64,000 bases of DNA. Source: Strongylocentrotus purpuratus. Its lineage: Eukaryota > Echinodermata > Echinoidea > Camarodonta > Strongylocentrotidae. The notes under the pieces are model-generated. The model was not told the DNA's origin. It searched no databases and saw nothing but the letters and a program-made list of their open reading frames with translations. How positions within the stretch are numbered: the first letter of the stretch is position 1; the number at the start of each line of letters is the position of its first letter. Made by a program: the position numbers and the translations under genes. The DNA lies in assembly GCF_000002235.5 (NCBI RefSeq), contig NW_022145611.1, positions 6,255,945 to 6,319,944 of the forward strand, written 5' to 3'. This document shows, piece by piece, positions 54,501 through 63,500 of the stretch.

Positions 54501-57500
54501 CTCACAAAACTCAACTAGAAATGATGTAAACTTTATTTCTTGACATCAATCAGGGCCTGCTACGATCAGCAGCAAACCATCATGGAAGAAGCAGGAAGCA
54601 GACCATTCCGTGGTCGATGAGGAGGAGGACGATGACGCTGCGGAGTGTGGGGAGAGCATCCTGGGTCTTGGGTTCTCCAGCCCAAAGACGGCGCCAAAGG
54701 CTGGAGCTAGAGGAAAGGGCGATCATTCTAATGTTCCTGCTTTCCTCTTACCAGACACCTCTCTTGTAGAGTGAGTGCACTTTATCTTTTAATTACATTG
54801 TTCATTTGTGTGATAGTAAGATGTAGTAGAAGTAGGGGAATTGATGGTGATTACTGTAATTTGGTATAATAGGTGAACATTCTGTGTTTTGTAATGTGTA
54901 ATGTGTAAAATAACTTTTTGGTTCAAATATTTTAAAGAAATAACTGTTTTCATTTCAATGTTATCTTGTCATGTATTGTAATCTGAAATGATGTTTAATG
55001 TCAGATTATATAAAATGATTAGCACTGTCTCTTTTAAGTAAAAGTTTTAAATGTTTATCTTCTTCAATGTTCTGACAAATAAAACTTTCCAAGATAAAAA
55101 AATAAATAATAAGTGAACATTAAGTATAGTAAAGATAAAAGATTAAATATGGTAAGAAGACATTATGTATAGTAGGGGGAGGGGGAGGAGGAGGAGGAGG
55201 AGGGGGAGGAGGAGGAGGAGGGGGGGAGTTGCAGATGAGAAGGGGAGGCAGGAGGTAAAATTACAAGAGGGGGAGGGAGAAAAGAAAGAGACTGTGGGAA
55301 GTCATTGGGAATGAATGAACATAGATATAAAGAGAAAATGTAAAAAAACTAAAGGACAGAAAAGATGACACACTTTATAAATATTAATGCCAGCAGAATG
55401 ATCTGGTTATTTCTATCTTGTTAATCAATCTCCTAGAGAACTAAGTGACAGTACATCTCATCTTATGATAGGCACACCAGGTGCTCTGCTACAACTCAAT
55501 GCTGCGAGCTGTATGGTGGAACAGTATATAGACTTCCAAGGTAAGCTGTGTCATTCAGGTCACTTGAGAATTTTATCCCTCATTTTTGTCTTTTGAGATC
55601 CAGAAGCAGGCCTGATAATTAACCGATTTAAATCTGTTTCCTGATTTTTTTGATATTTTTTTCCCTGTTTTTTTTTTCCAGATTCCCCCCCCCCCTGATT
55701 TTTAACCCTTTTTTCCCCTTATTTTCTCTATTTTTTCCAGATTTTTCCCTATATTTTTCCCAATTTTCTTACTCCAAAGGGGAGAATGTTGTAAGATGCC
55801 ATTCCCCCCCCCCCCCCCCCCCCCCGAACCCTCTTCTTTTTTTTTTACTCAAGGGGGCATGGTTGAGGGGGGAAATTTTTTTTTTTTTTTTTTTTTTAGT
55901 GCTCACCATCACCCCTGAGAAGGGCATTTTCTTAACCTGACTGCTGAGAAAGCATGTGTTACTTACAAGTAGCTAGTGTATGCATTTAAGATTGTATAAG
56001 TGCAGGATTCAACACCCTTTTGCCCTTCAATAGATGAATCCATGATGAAATAAACAGAGAAAAAATATTGAGTGGTTGAATGCTAAACCTTACATAACTA
56101 GGTGTTATACACATACGAAATGCCTTTTGCATACTTCATACCTGTCAAATTTATTACATATAATATAATAAGTAAGTAAACCATGAAACCAGAGTTCTGT
56201 GTCTTTTATTAACAATCCCACAGATTTATTTGATCTTTTTTTTATTTGAAATGTTTATGCCATTGTTAACACCTTAACCATGATAATGATATCTTTTTCT
56301 TGTTCTCATATGTTTCCTTTATCACATTCCTTTATATATCTGTATTTTATTCTCTTTTTTCCTGATATATTCCTATATTTTGATAGGACCCTTGCAATCT
56401 GATGAACACATAGATCAGGAGGATGTTGTTCTGGGAGTAGCTGGGAATTATTCCTTTTCCTCAAGTCCTCATGATTCTCAGGTAATGTTTAACAGTATTG
56501 TGCAAGTATGAAATGGTTGATGGATCGGGACCCTGTTGCATAAAACTTACCATTGATGGTAACTTTGTTCAAGCCTTGGTGTGGCGATAATGTCCTTTAG
56601 CAATACATTGGATTGGTTTGATGGTTAGTTTTACCTGACTGCTATGAAAGCATGTGTATGCTTGTAATTAAGTAAGCAACCAGAGGACCGACGGCTTTAA
56701 GTCCTCTCCGAGGGACTACATTGATCTACATTTGCCGCTCGACGCAAGAGTTGAAGTTAGAGACTGGGTAGGAAGAAAATCCTTGAATGCTAGAGTTCTA
56801 TGAAAGCTTCTTTGCCAAAGCTTCAGTGATTCTGAAGCAAGATGAATTATGTACTGTACAAAACCCACATTTGTCCTTGTGTGTGTGTTTATGAACAGGT
56901 GGCTTGTTGAATACAGTTTGTGGATGGATAAATAAGAAATATAGGTGAATGGATACATGCATAAATCTTATATGAAAACATTTTTATATTTAAAGGTCCA
57001 ATGTTTTGGAATTCTTTAAGTACTGAAATAAAAAAAATGCTCCATCAATTAATACTTTTAAGGAAAAAATTGAAATTGCTTTTATTACAATCATATAAAA
57101 CCTTGTTGAAGAATATGTTCTCGTTGTTTTTGTTGAATACAAGATCGTTCTCTACTCACTGACTCAAAATATAATTTAATATATTATATTGTGCCTTCTC
57201 ATGCTTATCTTCTTTCTAATGCGCATTTCTCTTTCCTCATCTTCTTCTCAACCCCACGTGCAGCTCATCATTTTGTGTTATTTTTTAGTGGACCTCTCTG
57301 TTTCCAATATGTATTTCTACATTTGTTGTAAATGTTTATAATGATTTGTAATGTTTTGATGAAAACATAAATAAATTGAAATTGAATTGAATTGAAATTA
57401 ATGGATCCCATCGCATTGTTCTCTAATCAGGTGACTTGTTTGATCGGGAGCCTGTTCCACAACTCTGTACACACCCTCGCCATTGGATGCGATGCGAGCA

Positions 57501-60500
57501 GAAAACCAGATTCAGACTCGGCTGCTTGCAAACTCTCTCAGATGATGGAAAAGTCCTTGGATATCATCACTACAGAGTCCGATGGAGGCAGCTCAAACAC
57601 CCTTGAAATCTCTGTCATTCCAAAGTAAGTTGGATTCATGGTTGATATAGCAAATGTCAAATAGTGGAAATGAAGAATGATACAGAATTTAACTTACTAT
57701 GTTGTTGTTGTAGTTGTTGTTGTTGTTGATGTATGTCTCCTTTTTATGTATGGCAATTAATGCTTAATGAACTGTCTTTGCACTAATACTCTAATGGGGG
57801 GTTGCAAGAAAGTTGCGACTGATATATATTTTTCAAAGATGCTAACGGCTTCCCATAATTGTTAAGTCCAACTTAGAGTTAAGTTCGACTTAGGATCTTT
57901 GTGAAACACCCCCCATTTCTGATAAACTTCTTTGCATTGAAGGACTGGTATTATACATCTGTTTTCAGTACTCCCGTTGCGGAGAAATCACTCCTGCGCT
58001 CAGAGCTAGTACCTAAGTCCAAAGCCGTGGGATCTACTAGTAAGAAGTCTAAATCAGCCGGGACTAAGAATGTGAAGGCCAAAGATCAACCTTTGACCTT
58101 TAAGTCTAAAGTAAGCTCATCAGGGTACTCGGAAACTTCAAGGTAATTATGTTGAATGTTGGACTTTGTTGCCCATGTTTCATGATCCACTGTTTTAATG
58201 ATCTGTTTTCAAAGTAGAAGTCATTCATTTTTAGCTTGTATATCCAATTTCACCTTGTTTCTCTCAAACCTTCTTCTTTTTCTTCTTCTCTCTCTCTCTT
58301 TCACACACACTCTCTCTCTCTCTCTCTCTTTCACACTCTCTCTCTCTCTCTCTCTCTACCTCTGTTGCTTTTTTTCTCTCTTGCTTTCTCTCTCTTGCTT
58401 TCTCTCTCTCTCTCTCCCCTCCTTTCTTCCTCTCTCTCTATCCCCCATTTGTCCCCCTTTCTATTTTCCCTCTCTCTTTCTCTCTCTCCTCCTTCTCTAT
58501 CTGCCCTCTTTCCCCTCCCTCTCCATTTCTTTCCGTCTCTCATGCACCCTCATTCTTTCATCACTATCCTCAGTGCTCATCTCCTGCTGTTATCTAGTTG
58601 TTGAAAAGGGCGTTGCCATTTTGTAGCCTTATGACATTCCCTTTATTGTTCACTGTATTACTGGTATACCAAAAGTATTTAAGGAAGGCTTCATACTCTG
58701 TTAAATACGTAATGGCACTAATACATAATGGTCAACCATAACTGTCTTAGAAATGAGTTGAAACTTCAAATGACTGATACATGTACATACATTGATATGT
58801 TATGATATTTTGACGGATAAAATGTTGCTTTAAAGATGGATTTTGCATTACTGTTTTATTCTTCATGTGATTTTTTTTCAGAACCAAGATGTTTTCTCCC
58901 CAAACCAAGCAGGCATCAAGTAAAAAGGCGACCATTTCGATACAGAAATCATCCTCTGCACCTGGAATCAGGTAGTTATAATTTCAGAAAATGAAGATAA
59001 ATGTCATATATTATTATCAATAATGTAATAGTGTTACTTTTTAAAGCTTTTCTACTTTCAGAACATCATGTGAAGTGCATTAGCCTCATGTGCTATCCAA
59101 AGGAAATGATGCAATTTTTATTCATTTTTTAATTTTCACTTATTTGGGACAATTTGAAGTGTGCAATGCATGCATCTTTTCTCAATAGTTTTATAAGCAA
59201 TTTGGTGGGATATATTGTGAAACAGTAATTCTTTTTAAAAATTCTGTTCAACTTTGCACTCTTTCTTCAAGATGAAAATTGCATGAAAATTGGTATTAGT
59301 ACGACTTCTAGTTTTTATGTTAGCTGTAGTTTTGATTGTTACATTGGTGTTTTGACACTAAAGTTTCAACATTTTCTGTTGGAAACGTACGTGCCTCAAA
59401 CTCAGCTCTAAAATTAAGAAAAGGAAGGTTTCACCAACATGCAGTGGTCAATATATACACAAAAAATTATTAAATCCTGTGTTCTTTTTATCTAGTTCTT
59501 TATTGAAAGAGTATTCTGTTGATTCGGAGCCACCCAAGACCCTGAAAACCAAGCTTGTCGTGAGTGAGCAGGGATCTCCCATCAATTCAATCAGTTTCTC
59601 AGGTAAGTATAGGGTTATGCAGAATATATCTCAGTCTCACAATGATTATAATCCATGCTAGACATCTTTGCTTCCTGTAGTTAGCTGGTGCTCAATTTGC
59701 CAGGAGGCTAGACTATTAAAATGAGGCATAATTATTTTTTATTAATAATAGTAATGTTGGATATTTATACAGCGCACATATCCACCGTGCATAATGACAC
59801 CATGGCCGGTCTTCATCAGCTTGAGTTTGCCATATAACCTGCTATTCTAACTATCCCGATCGCAAAATTAGCCAGTTAATTTGCGTCTTCATCAGCTCGC
59901 AGTTGCAATTACCGGGATATTTGGTCGAGAAAATATCCCCAGAAATCTTGGTCTTGTTTCCAAAATATCTCGCTATTTCGGAAATAGCAGGCTAATTTTG
60001 CGTCCGTCCACCAAACTAGTTTGTGATGAGCGTATCAGTCTGGTGAAGACACAATTTTGAGCTTTGGGATAATATCCCGAGTCTGAAAATAGCAGGTTAT
60101 TTGACAAACTCGAGCTGATGAAGACAGGCCTCGTGTGTATTGAGTGAAACATTTTTTTTGTTTTTTGTTTGATTTTATCAGATGATGGTCAAAGCATAGC
60201 CTGTGCTATGGCAGATAAATCAGCTCAGATCCTGAAGATGCCCCTGACTGGCAAAGGAACTGCATTCTCAGGTGTGTTGTTATGTCATGTGTTTGTGAAT
60301 CGATTCAAGTTCAAGCAAGTATACCTTTCTACTCCTGCTAGTTGATGTTCAGGTTGGCAAGGCATTAATCTACTTTTGCCACTCCATACCCAGGAGAGAA
60401 ATGGGGACCTGGTAGAATGACCAATTGTCATATATGCCCTCACGGTAACTGGTAGGAATACTCTACAGGGAGTGGAGATGGTGCACATTGTGCGTGAATG

Positions 60501-63500
60501 AATCTGATGACTGGGGTAATGCCATCTTGTCTATTTGAAATGGATTTCTCTTTAAAGGTACTACATGTATGTTCCATTTGCAGACCCCAAAAATGAAAAG
60601 GTTAAATTCCAAAGGCATTTGAAAGACAATACTAATTTAGAACTTCCCTTTAAAACAAAAGGGCTTGAAAACGGCTTTTAGTGGAAAAATAACGACCATT
60701 AGTTGTCGAATCGACTTAAATGATTGCAATCACCTTAGTAATAGTCTGATTTTCAGACCCTTATACCGAATGGTCGTACGTTTTGAGCTGCACAAAGATT
60801 CAATCAGTTTAATTTTGGCCATTACAAGTAGTAGGTTATTGATGTAGACAAATGCTCATGTACTGTACCTGTTACAGCTCATTTTATGTACCGGTATGTT
60901 ATTACTATGTCTGACATTGAAACCTAGAAGGTAAACAGGCTTCCTTGCATAATTTGAATACTAGAACACTTAAATTTCACAGATAGGACATACATGACAT
61001 GTTCGTAATTCCTGCAAAGTTCTACAGAATTTGATGTTGGCTGCAAAAGGGACATAGTGTCTTTAATTCAACTAAGCCAATGCTTTTGATTAACAGATGT
61101 ATTCACAGATGACAGGGGCACATATATTTTCATGAGCTCATGTTTTCACAAAAACTAACCCAGGCTAGTTAACATATATGTTTCTATGTACCTTTCTATC
61201 TCATTTTCACACTGTAAATTATGACTAAACTGTTTGCAAGAAAATTTCTATTAAAAAAAGGACTTTTCGTTACCAAAATGTTACTTCTTATCAGCTGTAT
61301 AAAGTTACTGCAACTTTGTGTTCATTTCTTTCTTAGGTCATAATGGTGCATTGAACAGTGCAACATGGAGCCACCATAACCAATGGCTTCTAACTACGTC
61401 GGATGATAAGACTGCTCGGATATGGACTAGAGGGCTAGCAGATCCCGTCATGACCTTTGACCGGGTCAATAATAATTTTGATTCTGACAAAGAGAAGGCC
61501 ACAACAGGTGACAAAGTAAGAATATTCATAGGGTTTTGTTTTTTACATATTTCTATACATTATTAATAGTAGAGGCGTTGTGATCTACATTTGCCACTCT
61601 CCACCCAGGTGGAATATATGGATACTCGGTAGGAAGAATTCCTTGAATGCTTTAGTGCCTTATAATGGCGGTCAGCTACAGCCGAGATAATAATATGATA
61701 CTTTGTATTAAGTGCAGAAGACTATATTCATATAGTAGCTGTGCTATATATAAATAAACTTATTATTATTATTATTATTATTGATATTAGCAAATTGTCT
61801 TTTCTTGATTTCATCTTTCTTGATCGTAGAGTAATGCACTGTTTGGAAAGGAAATCAAGCTAGGTCAGTTCTACTACGTGGATCGCTTTGTGTTGCTGAT
61901 GTCTGCTAACTCACTCTTCATGTACAAGTATCATCTCGACACAAAGGTGGACGACATTAAAAGGTGAAAGAATTGTAAAATAATATATATTGTTTGATTG
62001 TTTGTTTTACCTGACTGCTATTTAAGAAAGCATGTGTATGCTTGTAAGTAAGCAACCAGGAGGACAACTCAGAAGGACTTAGTAATGAGGATTAATTAGT
62101 TCTTGCACAAATATTCAATCAAGTTTAGACAATTTATATTATAAATTTGTTTAATACCTCAAGCAAGGTTGTTGGAATGAGTTTCATGTACTTGATTTGG
62201 TGGCTGTGAAAAGAAAGTTTAATAAGGAATTTAAAGTCTAATCTTTGGCTGAGGTTCAGGTGACATCAAATACTTAATGATGATAATAATAATTTGCATA
62301 TGCAAATAATACTTGAATAAAAGATCTGTAAACAAATCTCATCCAATATTTTTATCCGCCAGGTATCAAACTAATTCTCGCTACAAGCTTGTGAAGCAGT
62401 TTCAGATGGAGAAAGCCCAGCAGATCACTGCGATGTCAGCCATCAACACCTTCAACTCTTGTATCCTTTCTTTTGTAAATAAGACAAATGTTAAATAGGC
62501 CGTTTTCGTAATGTAATCAAATTTAATGCACAAATCTTTGTTCCGTTACAAATGACTTCAGTCACCTGTTATGAATAACTGTATTTCAATAGTCAGAATG
62601 TGAATTGCAAACATGATGTGTTGCTAGGTAGGACAAGCATATCTTGTACCTTTATGCATTAAAGATTTATTAAATTTTATTAAATTATGAAAATGGCATA
62701 TTGCTTTGAGGAGCTTACAGTAAATATGCACACATTAAATGTATTATTACTATGCAGGCTGTCAATAGATTTTTTTTATTTTATACAAGTGCAGTAATAT
62801 TGGATAAATTATGCTGTGATTCAATAAAGAAGGGCATCACTATATTTCTATATTCAAACCTGTCTTAGTGACCATCTCTCTATAAAGGCCACCTGCCTAT
62901 AGCGGCCGTGCATTTTGTCTCCCCCAAGAGAGAATTTGTGTTGTGGAACCTGTCTAGAAAGACCGCCTGTCTTTATGCAGTGGCCACTTTTTCTATTTCC
63001 CTTGGGTGGCCTTTATAGACAGGTTTGACAGTAGTAAACATGTTTCCACTTTCCAGTTTCGGGCTGGATATGAAAATTTCCTTTTTAATTTAATTTTTTT
63101 TATGTTTCTAACAAAATATTACAAATCAATTACTGTATAAATATTTACAACAAATGTAGAAGTACATATTGGAAACAGAGGGGTCCACTAAAAAGCAATG
63201 CTTGTACAATGAAAGAAATACCATACTCCTTAACTTTACTTTCCAATCAGACATTGTGCTGTGTGCTGGTTCAGATAAATCAATAGAAGCCTTGGATATG
63301 AATGTAGGAAAGACCGCTGCTAGGATCGCTGATGTTCAGAGCAGAGCTGTGCATGTAATAGCCCAGAATCAGGTAAGAAAGGATATTCTTGTAGAGGGAT
63401 ACCAGGCCTAAGGAATTCAATTCAATTCAATTCTCATTTATTTCATTCTCGATTAAAAATTACATTGATACAAAAGATATACAAAATAATTCATAAACAA

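Noticed and set aside
58198..58626. 142-codon Ser/Leu-rich open frame
   Set aside because: Low-complexity reading of the CT tract in WDR27 intron 12.
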